A DNA stretch of 64,000 nucleotides from Cladocopium goreaui (GCA_947184155.2 CAMXCT020002338.1:39834-103833); one strand, 5' to 3'. Numbered from the stretch's first letter, positions 12,281 through 24,262 are shown. Program-made: numbers and translations. Notes: generated by a model from the letters alone, not told the origin.

Positions 12281-12414
12281 TACTGTGGATGGCAACGCGA
12301 AATCCTGCACCACCAACCGGATGGTTGAAACATGTTGAAACCCTATACATAGTGAGATGTTTACCACCGGACCTATCAACTGGTGATTCCGATTTCGCGT
12401 TGCCATCCACCGTA
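12281..12414. repeat. Foldback with 24-bp arms
   Basis: Left arm TACTGTGGATGGCAACGCGA(AATC) at 12281-12304 and right arm 12391-12414 are complementary apart from one base. Unlike the AT-rich families, its arms are balanced in base composition, and it opens misleading reading frames on both strands. Confidence 0.75.
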
Positions 12415-13185
12415 TGTCTTGGATGATCTTGGCTGTTTAGATCCTGTCCAGGTAGCTGGAGGCCGGAACCGGGGAACCGGGCCGATTTGAGCATAAAACC
12501 CATGGTAAAACCAAGCATTTGATGTTGATATCATGGGATATGTAACATGTATATGATATAGTATGGATACATATATGGATATCATGTGCCATATATAATC
12601 ATATATAACCACAATGTAACGAGCAATATGATGATTTAAGTCTTTGTCTGACAATTGGATGCACCCCAACTGATGGTAGTTTTCATTGGGAAAAGGATAA
12701 ACATTCGTGGATTCAGGAAGCTCTTGACACGCCCAGGAGGCCATCAGGACCTCCCGGAAATCACTCATTTTTAGGAGGACTTCCCCCCGCATGCGTTTGA
12801 GGTCGGGTTTCTTCTCACTGAATGTAGTTGAGCCATGTTGAGCCATTTTGAGGCAGATTCGCCATGTACATAGCGGTCTTTGACCCCCTTGTGCGCCTAA
12901 TGATCCGTCGTCAGGCATCTGAATCGTTATCATTTGCCTTCCGTGATACAATTACTGTAGCCACTAGCCAAAAGAAACATTGACTTTGAACAAACCACAG
13001 CTCTGGGTTTTCTTTTTTACAGTTCGTCGGGTTCCGATGGGTTCGAACAAATGCCACGGTTCGGTTCGGTTTTCTGAGTAACTTGATGCAATCGTTGCGT
13101 ATCAACCCAGGTGTAGTGGATCAAACTTCGGTCCACTCCATAGATATTGTTTTTTTTACACATGGCACTACATCCCATATGCGAA

Positions 13186-13269
13186 CCATGGCGCTGGTAT
13201 ATAAAAACCTACAATTGACTGGGGGATTTTGGACAAGGGCAAATGTTGGTAAATATTCCAGCACCATGG
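13186..13269. repeat. Foldback element, family 3 (CCATGGTGCTGG type)
   Basis: Starts CCATGGCGCTGGTATATAAA and ends AATATTCCAGCACCATGG, with CCTACAATTGACTGG and GGGCAAATGTTGG inside. Confidence 0.7.
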
Positions 13270-13628
13270 AGCATATACTTACTACATGTTGTGCCAATGA
13301 AGCCCCGCAAGTAGTGGGTCCATACGGGAATCTACTGGGTGAACCTGTGCCTTTCGCGATCACTAGAAGGAATACCAAAAAAACGGGGAGCTTTATTTGC
13401 CCATATGTTTTTCTACACCACAGTGTCTGACACTGGAGAGTAAATTGAAATAGCCTACGCAATTGCCATTTTATATCAACAAAGTGATTTGATTTAGCCG
13501 CCCTGGTACAGGTTAGAGCTCTTTTTGGTTAGCAATGGAGATATCACCTCAAGGTGGGCTTATTTCTAACCCAGAAAATCTAGGAATGGCTTATTTCATA
13601 ACATGAAAAATCCCAGAAAAACGAGGAC

Positions 13629-13732
13629 TACCCTCTGGTAATTTAACGTAGCTATTGAAAATCACCATTTTTAATGGGTAAATCCACTATAAATGGCCAT
13701 TTTCAATAGCTATGTTAAATTACCAGAGGGTA
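13629..13732. repeat. TA-flanked foldback element, family 1 (best-preserved copy)
   Basis: 104 bp with ends TACCCTCTGGTAATTTAAC and TTAAATTACCAGAGGGTA. Arms include GTAGCTATTGAAAAT and ATTTTCAATAGCTATG, and the centre ACCATTTTTAATGGG and CCACTATAAATGG. Useful as the reference member. Confidence 0.9.
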
Positions 13733-13906
13733 AATATAGAAGGTGAGCCAATTGTGCTCCATTGTTCCCCGATTTCTGGTCGCCAGGCATGTCCCAGCCG
13801 GAAGTGGCACCAAAGAGCCTCGTCATTTTCTCCCTGCACTGATTTTTCGTGGGGGTGATCTGTTGGTTGATGATTTTTGGGGGCTAATACACTGGTGATG
13901 TATATA

Positions 13907-13978
13907 TACCACCTGGTTATTTGACAGTTTGCCATGGAAAATCAATTTCCCATGGCTATGTTAAATAACCAGAGGGTA
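13907..13978. repeat. Short foldback, family 1
   Basis: 72-bp member lacking the middle: ends TACCACCTGGTTATTTGACA and GTTAAATAACCAGAGGGTA with arms GCCATGGAAAATC / ATTTCCCATGGC. Confidence 0.75.
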
Positions 13979-14467
13979 TATATACATGGTGACATGGTGG
14001 ATTATCATAATCCATTAAAACTGGTTGAACCCCGTAAAAAACCCATCAGGATTTTTCAATTTTTCACGTTAAATGACCGAGGGCTCAGCCACTGCTCATG
14101 TTTTTGTTTATCCAAACATGGGAAAACGACACCCTGGTGGTTTATTGCTGTTGGAATGGTGAAAACGATGATCAACATGAGATTTAAAAAAAAAAAACAT
14201 GTCTCCAATCATCTCATCCATCTACTGAGTCTACTGGAAATTCATTGAACTCACAGATTTTAGGGCAGATTTATGATGATTTATGCATTTGTTCAGAAGC
14301 CTGGTCTCTATCCGAGAAACCTGTTTCAGGCCTTCCACATCCAGCCGTTTAGGATCTTCTTGTAGGTGAGATCCAATCCATGCAGAGTTCTTCGGGGATG
14401 GATCCACAGCTATGATATCCGATTATAGCCCACCAGATTGCTAAGTTGGTTGTAAACTGCAATCACT

Positions 14468-14602
14468 ACAATGTGAGGCCCCCCAGTTATAAGTTGGTTT
14501 ATAAGCCCCAGTAACTATAGTTATTTGCGTACCATAAACATCCATAAACCATAGTTATTGGAGTTATAAACCAACTTAGCTATCTTGGGGTTCTCACATT
14601 GT
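14468..14602. repeat. Foldback element, family 4 (AGTTATAAACCAACTT type)
   Basis: Ends ACAATGTGAG and CTCACATTGT enclose AGTTATAAGTTGGTTTATAA and its counterpart GGAGTTATAAACCAACTTAG around AACTATAGTTAT. Partial relatives occur at 11270-11345 and 17030-17100. Confidence 0.7.
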
Positions 14603-14959
14603 AGGCTTTATGGGAAATATAATATAATATATCTATAGATATAGATAGCTGTGGTTAAGGGCCAGCTATGTAGATATTCGGATACCTTTTTCAGCGAGGG
14701 GATACCAAGGGATAAACATCAGCCTGTGGGGCCTTATGATTTGCTGCTGGTATTTTTTGGCCCAAAAAAGGCTGATGTTTCTTGGTGTTTTTGTTAGCTC
14801 ATGGAACATAGTTATGATATGTTATGATATACCCTAGTTATAAATCCTAAAAAGTTAGATAGCCAACTGTTATGATGGTCGAAAAAAAAAAGAACAAAGA
14901 CCGGACCGAAAAATCCACCGCGTTCGCCACCCCAGTGGCCCCCTAAAACCCAGCGTTAG

Positions 14960-16931
14960 GACTGTGCCCGGGCGACTCTTCGTGACCAAAATCCATCCCG
15001 AGATCACCAAGGTGAGATCCGGTCCTTTTTCGGGTGCACATCTCACCGGGGGCCCATGGGGCAGGGGTTTTTGTGCATCTTTGACATTATAGGTGTATAA
15101 AGAAGAATACCGTAATAGCCATATACTCCATGTATGGTATATTGACCTACATTATTTTTTTTTGTATAAAGAGTAATAGCCATATGCGAACCATGGTGCT
15201 GGAATATTGACCTACATTTGCCCAAACAAAATCACCCAGTTTTTTGTAGGTTTTTATATACCAGCACCATGCTTGATATCCTTTAATCTTACAGATAAGG
15301 GGATATCAAGCAGAACTGCAGCAGAACATTATGGTTGGTATTTTATGCTGTATTTCCAGTGGGATGGTTCTTCGAGTTACTGTAGCTTAAACTGGCTTAG
15401 GACTTAGATACATGTTATTATATGTATGTCTGTATATGTATATGGATACCTCAGTTTCCAAAAAATATTCCTTTTAGTTTGACAAAAATTGCAATTATAC
15501 GATATTATACGTACATTACATATCTATATAATTATATATACATATTCACATACCTAACAGCACTACCATGCAATACCCAATACCTAGAGCATGGATTGAC
15601 AGTGGGAGGTATAGCCCACAGGTGGCCACGGAAAAAAACTTGGTTAGCACTGTTCATAAATGTGAACTCCCCATGGAGTCTGTCTGTTGAAGGATATGGT
15701 ATTGCAATTCATGTTTTCTTACACACGTTTGTCATTTTATATCACTTTACATACCCTAGGGTAAACTAACATAGATGTGGAACATGGCCCGTTTTTGGAT
15801 GTATTACCTATCAAAAATGATGGTTTACCATTCCGCTTCGATGTTAGTTTACCCATTTTACCCTAGGTTCATGTTCCATGTATATCAGCAAGGAATCTGA
15901 AAAAACATATCCCCGATGTCCTCGCGAGGTCGAATTGGAAGGTTATTTTGGGCAGTACGGCGAACTGGATGACGTCTATGTGCCGGGCAAGGCACATTTG
16001 TAGCGGTTGCAAGCTGGGGTGATCCAGCTGTTCAGAAATGGCTGTTGTAAAATATATAACTCATGAATGGGACTATGGGATAGAGAAAAATGTATATAAG
16101 CTAGTAACAACATCTAATGGCTCTAATGGGATATATTAACTCTTGTTTATTTACTCAATGGGTCATATCAGCTACCTCTGGTAAATAAACAGTTCAACCC
16201 TGAAAATCAGCAAAATGTGCAACGGAAACTAATCTTCCAACCCCCATCTGGCAGGGTCTATGTGCATTTACTGGAGGGTATATATAGTACATTATAGTAC
16301 CAATGGGTTAAATTCCCATAGGATATTGGTATCAATCCCATGCCCCTGTTAGTGGCGCACAGTTCATGGGTTTGTTGGGTCCTGATAGGTCCCAAAGGTG
16401 TGGTAAATCTCACGGAAAATACGGCTTCTGGGGAGGTGTTTTTTTTCTTTTGGAGGGCAAGGGATTAGCATTTTGGGGTTTCTGTATTCTGATTTGTTTT
16501 GCGATGCAAAAACAGACGAAGCAGCCAACGGTTTTTTGTCTATGCCAGCATGTGTTATTGGATAGCCATAACTGGGGTACACCCCCAGTTATGGACAAAT
16601 CTCTGGCTGCCCAGGTGCCCAGGTGCTTTAGTTTTTCTAATTGCTTTGCCCGGTTCTTCTTCATGCGTGTGAAGGCATAGTATGACTGCAATATACGTAT
16701 CGACGTATATTATGATATCATATGTGTATACACATTAATCTCAGTATATACACTGATGTACACGTATACACCAGGATACCATGGATATTGAGCTATAGAT
16801 CCCTCAGCTTTTTACCACGATCTCAGGGAGCTCACCGCACAGCTCAACGCATCGCTTTCGTGCAGTTCAAAGTTCCTGGGGTGTCGGGGCCCTCTGATCT
16901 CGCGCGGGCATTCAATGGGAAGAACTGGGGC
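14960..16931 (+). CDS. RNA-recognition-motif (RRM) protein, three consecutive exons
   Basis: Three exons join in frame into most of an RRM fold, the single-stranded-RNA-binding domain. Exon 14960-15011 gives TVPGRLFVTKIHPEITK, the first beta strand (RNP2-like RLFVTKI). Exon 15929-15991 gives VELEGYFGQYGELDDVYVPG, the first helix and second strand with the typical YFGQYGEL. The third exon from 16827 gives GAHRTAQRIAFVQFK, the third strand with RNP1-like RIAFVQF. It seems to read on to about 16931 with SDLARAFNGKNWG, which resembles the second helix. The first two introns join phase 0 with donors AAG|GTGAG and AAG|GCACA and acceptors GAG|GT and CAG|GG. The usual basic or aromatic RNP1 start (RGFAF) is changed to QRIAF. 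The first exon is not the start of the protein. Sites are read by eye; the domain call is firm, the outer borders are not. Confidence 0.7.
15191..15271. repeat. Foldback element, family 3, inside an RRM gene intron
   Basis: Begins CCATGGTGCTGGAATATTG and ends TATATACCAGCACCATG, with ACCTACATTTGCCC and TTGTAGG arms. It lies within the 15012-15928 intron. Confidence 0.7.
15751..15868. repeat. Foldback, family 1 variant (TACCCTAGGGTAAAC ends)
   Basis: Ends TACCCTAGGGTAAACTAACA and TTACCCATTTTACCCTAGG. The end sequence CTCTGG is replaced by CTAGGG, and the inside is diverged. Lies in the same RRM gene intron as the family 3 copy at 15191. Confidence 0.65.
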
Positions 16932-17392
16932 CCCCTGGATAGATAGTTTGATAGTTGAGTTGGTTTTGTTTACGTTGTCTGTTGGATTTAAGGTGGATAT
17001 AATTCATGATGATTATACTGTAAATAATGTAACTATAGTTATCTATAGTTATATCAGGGGGGTTATAAACCAACTACTGTAACTGTGGGGTTCACCTTGC
17101 AATGGGAATATATTGGGATGTCGACAGGTCATGAGAAGCGGTGAGTTCTTCGGAATCCGATTTTTATGGGCTGTGGGATGACCTATCCCCATCCCATCTA
17201 CCTATCTATCTATATTTACATGTAGGATTTCTGTAATTTTCTGTATGATGCAGGCATACTCTTACCTCATCCACTCACATCCCAGTCACATCGGGATTCA
17301 ATTCGACAGCGATTTTCCCAGATCAAAAAATACAACGAGCTCCACAAAAACTGAGGCAAGTTAGGCGATGATACATTTTGCATCATTTTGCA

Positions 17393-17495
17393 CTGGTTGG
17401 TGGTTTGGAACATGACTTTTATTTTCCATATATTGGGAATAATGATCCCAACTGACTTTCATATTTTTCAGAGGGGTAGGTCAACCACCAAGCAG
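17393..17495. repeat. Foldback element, family 2
   Basis: CTGGTTGGTGGTTTGGAACA at the left and GGTCAACCACCAAGCAG at the right, with TATTGGGAATAATGATCCC inside. Confidence 0.75.
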
Positions 17496-17992
17496 TGCAT
17501 GTCTGGATTCGATGGCATTTTCTTTGTCAGGTTCATCTCCCCCCAGCTACAGGGGCCGTGCGGGATAAGTTTGGTGCGGGTTAACTATAGTTTGTACATG
17601 TTTATACTAGATATAACTATGCGCTATACTATGCTTATACTGGGAATCATGGGGTTTAGAAGCCAACTTTTTTGATTCGCACGATTTTCCCCACTCAATG
17701 AAGCCAACTTTCTCAGAAATTGACCGCATGTTCCGATGCTTTTCCTAGCCATCGCCATATGTGGGTCTAAACTGCGATGGTTTTCTGGTGATGAAATCAG
17801 TAAATTATCCATAAATTATCCATGCTCACGGGTTCAAATTTATGGATAATTTATGGATCATTTACTGATAATGGCTAATTTATGGATTATCCATGTTCCC
17901 AGGTTCAATCCCACTTGGTGTTGCTGAAAAAATTCCCATGGATTTTCCTGTTTTTTGCCGGTGAAATCCACCCTTTTGGCGCGGTAGCCCAG

Positions 17993-18062
17993 GGCTCAGC
18001 GTGTTACTCAGCAGGGCTGGGAGCACTTCGTGAAACCTGGCGCCTCGGTCACGGTGGACCAG
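17993..18062 (+). CDS. Candidate exon downstream of the RRM exons
   Basis: Seventy bases bounded by CCCAG|G and GACCAG|GC. The only plus frame that fits the borders reads AQRVTQQGWEHFVKPGASV followed by TVDQ. Border bases match the AG|G, GC-donor pattern of the confirmed exons and the orientation agrees with the RRM gene. I recognise no family. The minus strand is also open here, so it may be chance. Confidence 0.3.
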
Positions 18063-18699
18063 GCGTGGCAATTCCATGGGTATTCCATAGTGAAAAACCT
18101 GTGGCCATGTGGGTTCTAACTTATAAATCTTATAACATCTTATAACCAATTGATGGCCATTGAAATATGAAAAATATGAACCATTATCTGGAATGATTAT
18201 CGGTTATATGATACTGTATCCATTTATAGTGGCTATTAAATGATATTATTCGATGATTTCCATGGGTAATTTATAGTTTTCCGATGACAAGACAAGTCGC
18301 GACCTCACGTCGGAATGATGATATACCCAGATTGATGGCCAGCCAGTGGAAAATCCATGGGACATATCCATGGGATCCATGATGGCCATGGAGGTTTCGT
18401 TTGCGCCCAATGATTGTTGAGATTTTCCGGCCATGGCTGTTCTCCCGAAGCCGAACGGAATGATGGGTAGGATGAAACAAAACCGGGAAATCCATCATGT
18501 TTATCCTCAGGCCCGTTGCATTGATTTTTATCATCCTCAAATGGCCCGTTACATTTCAGGTGAGTGAAAGATCATAACTTACCCAGAAAAATCAATGCTG
18601 TCAATGGGAGAACATCGGTGGATCTTCCATGGCCATAGCTGGATGGATTTATGGATGGATTTATGGATGTTCATCTTGCCATATGGGCCATTTATACGG

Positions 18700-18805
18700 T
18701 ACCCTCTGGTAAACGTTTACATAACTGTGGAAAATCACCATTTTTAATGGATAAATCAACTATAAATGGCAATTTTCAATAGCAAACTGTTAAATTACCA
18801 GGGTA
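18700..18805. repeat. TA-flanked foldback element, family 1
   Basis: Ends TACCCTCTGGTAAACGTTTA and TTAAATTACCAGGGTA, with AATCACCATTTTTAATGG and ATCAACTATAAATGG inside. The right end has lost the GAG of CCAGAGGG. Confidence 0.8.
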
Positions 18806-19226
18806 TTTTAAAAGTTTTTCACCCATCCTCCCCACTATGAACCACGGGAATGGCATCAATGAGCAGGGATTTGTTGTTTTATAGATGGTCATGATTGTCA
18901 AATGGATGTCATTTGTCAGCAACTGAAAATCGGTTTTTCATGGATTGCTTGAATCCGCACAAAAATGTGTTGACATCGGTGTTTTTTATGCTTGCCATTG
19001 GGTGAATTAGGAAATTTCTGTCGGCTCTGTTGACCAAAATTTGGCGCATCAAATCGCAGGCGCAAAAGTATACATAGCGATTGAAGAGTTGGCTGTCTAA
19101 GATGAGCGAAAATCATCATGAAACCTTTGAATATTGGAAACATGTTGATGAATACATGTCGTGGTTCTTTTTCATCTCCACGTGAATTATATGGAAAATA
19201 TGATGAAATATGTGTATCCCAACATT

Positions 19227-19332
19227 CCCATATTAGCTCACCATGGTGCTGGTATACCTTCAAAACTAGGTGATTTTGAACTTTTGGGCAAATATTAGTA
19301 ACTATTCCAGCACCATGGTGAGCTAATATGGG
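19227..19332. repeat. Foldback element, family 3, with perfect 26-bp arms
   Basis: CCCATATTAGCTCACCATGG(TGCTGG) at 19227-19252 is the exact complement of 19307-19332. The arms extend beyond the CCATGGTGCTGG core shared with the other copies, suggesting that this is the youngest or most complete member. Confidence 0.85.
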
Positions 19333-20060
19333 ATTCAATGTATCCATCCACGACAGGCAATGGCACGAAAAAGCGACTCGGCGACAGGCAATGGCACGAG
19401 AAACCGAAGGGTGAATGGTCGGTTTTAACTGGTCAGTAATGGTTGATAATACTTCATACTGGTTGATGATGGTTAATAATGCTTGAGAATGCTTAATAAT
19501 GCTTAATAGTGGTATGAGTTTCCCATTGAAAAACATGGAACATGACCCTGTTCAGTTCGGGTGTCAATGGATTTCATGTTGAATTCCGAACAGGTGATCT
19601 TGTCCAACATGAACCGTTCAGGGGCGTTCATGTGACATCGTAGTGCAGGTAAATGTACTTGCAACAGGTTGAAACATGGATGATATGGATATAGAATGAT
19701 GTTGTATTATTATAATATATATATATAGAGAGAGAGAGAGATACATCTTGAAAACATATTGGATGCTTATATCCCAATCTTGAGAACCCTGTTGTGTAGC
19801 TGAAATATGCAGCGGAATTCGAAAGTTCTTGGCATTAGATAATTTGACGCTTAAAAATACAGAACAGGGGATCAGGGGAGTGTGCTACATGCGCTACTTT
19901 GGGACTTTGGGCAAAGCATTCTCTTTATTGGCAAAACCATTAAACACAATTAATTTCTTCAATGCTGTCTGCACATTGCTCTTCTGCTTTGGCATCGCAC
20001 TATAAAAAAAAACAACAAAAACGACAAAACAAAACAAAAACAATAACCAAAAAAAACAAG
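19333..20060. other. Spacer before the reverse transcriptase fragment; no gene seen
   Basis: Contains TTAATAATGG/TTGATAATGC short repeats (19430-19510), a (TA)n(GA)n microsatellite (19713-19741) and an A-rich AAAACAAAAACAA tract (20008-20060) just before the retroelement frame. Confidence 0.5.
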
Positions 20061-20097
20061 TCAATGGAGGTCCAGGATTGGTTGAGACATAGGGTTA

Positions 20098-22036
20098 GTG
20101 ATCTTAGAAAAAGCTGACAGCATTCCAGTTTGTCTCACTGGTAGAGCCTATGCTGATGACATCAGCGGTGTTGGGTCATCCAAGAGCAAAGAGGACCTCC
20201 TCCTTCGCACTCAGAATTTTCACCAGATTGTCAATACATATCAGTCTTGCGGACTAGGCGATATCAGCGTCAAAAAGACATTCACCTTTGGTGATTCTTG
20301 TCTCCAAAGTCAAGTGGCACCTGACTTCCAGCATTTAAATGATTTTCGCTTAGTCGGTGTTTCAGTTGTCTCGCATCTTTTAACTGGTTCTTTCACCAAG
20401 CTAGAGACTAAAAGGCTGCAGACCTGGAAAGCCACGGTCATAAAAGCTCGTCGTCTTTCCTTGTCGTGGCCTGCTAAAGCCAAGACTCTCATTGCGACCC
20501 AGGCACAAGCAACATGGGGGCAAGGAGCTCACCAGCTGCCCAACGATCAGAGAGCGCTGAATCTCGTGAGATCTGCGCTTATGCGAACATTTTGGAATGA
20601 AGACTTTTATTCAATGTCACCGCTTTTACCGTTCGCACTTCTCGAACCAGTTCAGCTTGAGCCCACTTTCGCTAGGCTTTATACAGGTTTGCTAGCCTTC
20701 CAGCGATGCATTGCCAATTGTACACAGAGTGCTCAAACAGTGCAGAGAATTTTCAACTCCGAAGTAAATTCCCAAGTGGGACCGTGTGCTAGAATCCATG
20801 AAATCCTTGAAGGTCCATTAAGCCAACCTACGCGTCAGTTAGTACAAAACCAGATCGAAAACCTTGCTCTATGGAAGCATGACTTGAGAGAATGTTGGAG
20901 AATGTATCTCCTTCGTCAACTCGAACATGAAAGATCGCATGCCAGAGCCTCCCAAATTGATCGAGTACGTACTATGAAATTCCATGACCAACTCCAAGTT
21001 TTGGCTGACGGTCGTGATGTGCCAGATTTGTCGCTCACACAGGAAGAGGCATGGATGAAGATAGCAGTGTTGCGCCGTCTCCTCGCCGGGGGCTTGCTCA
21101 CAGAAGCTAGAATTCGCCATCACAAACGTCGTCAAGATATTCGGCTCTGTTCTTGTAATTCAGGAGAAGCAGCTACTGTGGAACATGTCAGTTGGAGATG
21201 CTTGCATTTTCAAGACATACGTCAGCCCATGATGAATGAATTGGCCGATCAGATTCAACAATTTCCCATTATAACCCAGTATGCCGGTATCTTTTTGAAT
21301 GACAGTCCCCTCAGTCAAAATCAAATCATTTTAGTGCAGTCAACACTCGTGAAAATATGGCAGACAAACATCCAGAGATTTCATGCTGTTGATTTGCAAA
21401 ATGAGCCACCAGATGACCCAGATCACTCTTCGAATAGACGTCACCCACGTGATGCAAATGGCCATTCCATTGTTTTCAAAGAAGGTGGAGGTGTATTTTG
21501 TCAAAAGTGCGGTAAGCACGTGCAAGATTTGGGTCACATCAAGTTAAAAATCACCAAGAAACCTTGTGAATTTGAACACGTCCAACCATCAGATTACATT
21601 GCAGAGCCAGGAAAGTCCAATAATAACCACAGGCTCGAACGAGTTTTTTCAAGAACTCAATCAGAAGTACAACCGTGGCAACCATGATCTTGAATGGAAT
21701 TACAAAATAGGCAAGAAACCTGGGCCTGAGGAAGGTCTTTTCAAGTGCAAAGCATGTGGTAGATCTTGGAAATGGAAAGACAGATGCAACAATTTGCCAC
21801 GCACAATTTGCAACAGAAGTCTCGCCATTGACAGTGAAAGCAGTCACTCGAGATCTTCTGTGACAATCGAAAGGCCTAGAACCAAAACTCCAAAATTCAG
21901 AATCATCGGAAAGCAAACAAGTCGTGAACTTGATGATGAAGACATCGAATCCCATCCATTTTCTGCATTCCCCAATGCATCAGATTCTGCTTCGAGCTCT
22001 GCCAGATACACCCGTTTTCCAACGGGAATTGGTTGA
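20098..22036 (+). mobile_element. 5'-truncated non-LTR retrotransposon: C-terminal part of the reverse transcriptase
   Basis: The frame 20098-21687 opens without an ATG, so the element is cut at its 5' end. It begins at the catalytic motif: GRAYADDISG carries the YADD of LINE-type reverse transcriptases, whose two Asp bind the metal ions. The earlier finger and palm motifs are missing. The thumb and C-terminal region follow. Then comes CSCNSGEAATVEHVSWRC, a C-x-C-x8-H-x4-C zinc-knuckle-like motif usual near the end of LINE polyproteins. After that are two similar Cys clusters. The first (CQKCGKHV with a Cys 17 residues later) is in this frame. The second (CKACGRSWKWKDRC, then LPRTIC) lies in the next frame (21566-22036), so a frameshift near 21640 splits the product. 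The element cannot be autonomous. The long open frame suggests fairly recent insertion. No poly-A tail or target duplication was pinned down. Confidence 0.8.
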
Positions 22037-24130
22037 ATTTCCTCTGCTTGGAGTTGTGCAGCTTGCGCTGCGCTACTCCTACAAGTCCAAGTTTTTTTTC
22101 TCGAGGTGTTCATCAATTTCACTTCCGGCCTTTCCCTGAGATCAAATCCGGATTTCGTTGTGTTTGTTTCCACATGTCGGCATGCAGAAACCAATCGTCA
22201 AAAAGAAAATTAGACTCTTAAGAGGGACCTCTCTGAACTAAAATGTCTATCTTTTTCATTTTTGTTGGTGTTTTCTGGGGGGGAAACCTGATTTTTATTT
22301 TCTAGAAGACGAAGGCCTTATTTCCTATTTTCTGGAGGTGGTGGCGCTGTTTGTGTAGTTTTCTTCTGAGCAAGGAACACCACCCTCTTTTCAAAGGAAT
22401 GAACAAATATGTTGCATCCTTTTCAAGGAAACTTGCATAAAGGCATGCTGCACTGTCCTCAAGAAATACCATGGTCTCTTGAAGCGCAACTGCTTATTGA
22501 AGAATACCCTTTCAAAATAATGCTATACTTTCTGCAAGGAATACTATATTTGTTCAAATGGCAATTCCATGCATTGCGCTTTCTTACAGAAACATCACCC
22601 TTTCTCAAAGGAATTGTTGTATATAATTGTATACATATATATATATATATATATGAAAGGGTTCCCTTTTGCACGCGAACTTAAATCATTATGCCATACT
22701 CAGCCATACTCTTTCACAAGGACGGCTGTGTGTCTTTCACAAGGGATGCTACACACTTTTGAAAGGAATAGTGTGTATAAATGTGTATATATATTTTTTT
22801 CATATAATACAGTGAATTATGTTATTTGAAAATGATATTGTATTGTCCAAATGATTTTTTTCGATGGAATATTCCATAACACCATTGTTTAAATCAATAT
22901 TTCATGAAGCCATCAAGTACTGTTTGAAAGGAATGCCGTTTTTTGAAAAACACTAATGTATATGCTGTATATGCAAATTATATCTCAAAAAATGCCACCC
23001 TTCTCTAAAAGGACTACTACCTCTATGGAAGGAATGATATATTTTTATTAAAATATATGGAAGACAAAATGCACTTGTTCTAAAGGAATGCTATGCACAT
23101 CTCAGGATCTTGCGTTACACTTTCTCAAAGGAATGGTGCCCCCTCTGTTGAAGAATGTTGCATAGAGGTATGCCACAACTTCCTCAAGGAATGCCACATT
23201 CTTTTACATAGATTGTCGACGATGACTTATGAGAAGCATGCTATTGCCCTTAAAATCTGAGTTGATACTGTACTAGGGTTTAAAAACGCAGCATTTTTCA
23301 AGGGAACAGTATGCTTACCCTTGCAAAACATTCCATATCTCTTCATGATGCAGGGAGCTCTGTCAGGAAGATGCAGTACTGCTTGGGGATAAAATGAAAT
23401 CTTCTGTCAATCAAAAGTGCTATTTCCTCTTGTTCACGCTTGCTATAAAGACATGCAACATAGAAGCAAACACAACCCTATCATTTGAGCATTGCGCAAC
23501 CGGTCATTTTTTTTTCTCTGATATTCATTGGCTCAATACAATACAATATTTCATACCAAAACTGATCGTATTTTGGCATTTTTCTACCAAATTAAATTGT
23601 GTCAGCTGTTTGGCGGGTTTGCTTTCAGGTCCTCGTAGTTTCTTGTTGCCTGATGTGTAAACTTGGATATGTACCGTATACACACAAGACTTGAAGCCAA
23701 CAGTTCTTCCACAATACATGCCTATATATAGATAAGTATCTATATATGTAATATGTGTATGGATGTATCAGTGCCATTCTTATAGGGTGTGATCTTGTTC
23801 ATCCACAGGGGTAGCCAGTAGCAATGACATAGAATTGATAGTTTTATTTAGTTTCTCGTTGCGCATGTGCATTATGTTTTGTTTCTTGTGACCCCAGCTG
23901 GAGGAAATTTTGATGTATGCATATAGATGAGATCTTGCAGCAACATCGCTGCCGATCCCAAAATTGGATGGCCTACTTGTGGCGGACCATCCCAGTAACC
24001 GGTAACCGGTTAGTATCCCTGGTCCTTTATAAATAAGTGGTTATCCACCGTTATCCCTTATGTAAAAATGCTTACATAATGCTTACTATTCCTAACCACT
24101 TAGTAAGTGGGATGATCCTCCAAAGTAGTC
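22037..24130. other. Spacer with degenerate AAAGGAATG repeats
   Basis: From about 22390 to 23320 the phrase TTTCAAAGGAATGCT and close variants recurs roughly every 30-60 bp on the plus strand, with diverged bases between. The rest (23320-24130) is unremarkable; no gene recognised. Confidence 0.45.
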
Positions 24131-24143
24131 CGTCGCTTCCAAG

Positions 24144-24262
24144 GCGACGGCAAAGCAATGGGCAAGGGCTGGCAGGGCATGAACTCGGCTGGCGGATATC
24201 AGCAGTCTATGGGAAACATGGTCCGGCAGGCCCAGTGGAGCAGTGCCCCAACCCGTCGTGCA
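24144..24262 (+). CDS. Gly/Gln-rich exon, probably of the RRM protein
   Basis: Bounded by CCAAG|GC and CGTGCA|GTG. It reads GDGKAMGKGWQGMNSAGGYQ, then a QSMGNMVRQAQWSS stretch: rich in Gly, Gln, Met and Trp, the composition of the low-complexity tails of RNA-binding proteins. A second plus frame is also open over these bases. I place it with the RRM exons at 15-17 kb because of strand, splice style and composition. That link is inference. Confidence 0.45.

Larger units (their letters stand above)
9221..14467. other. Spacer or intronic DNA rich in foldbacks; weak exon candidates only
   Basis: Besides the foldbacks listed separately, this stretch holds half-copies of family 1 (9386-9407, 10626-10705) and a repeated motif ATAGGAAAACCATAGGAAAA followed by TGGTGATTTAATGAG (10845-10890; again near 24525 and 27290). 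Weak splice-bounded peptides occur near 9300-9335, 10745-10815, 11385-11430 and, on the minus strand, 12738-12822. They cannot be tied to a family. Confidence 0.35.

Noticed and set aside
12027-12951. Two long overlapping minus-strand frames
   Set aside because: One spans a foldback whose arms are complementary, and no domain is recognisable. At most a short piece near 12738-12822 could be an exon.
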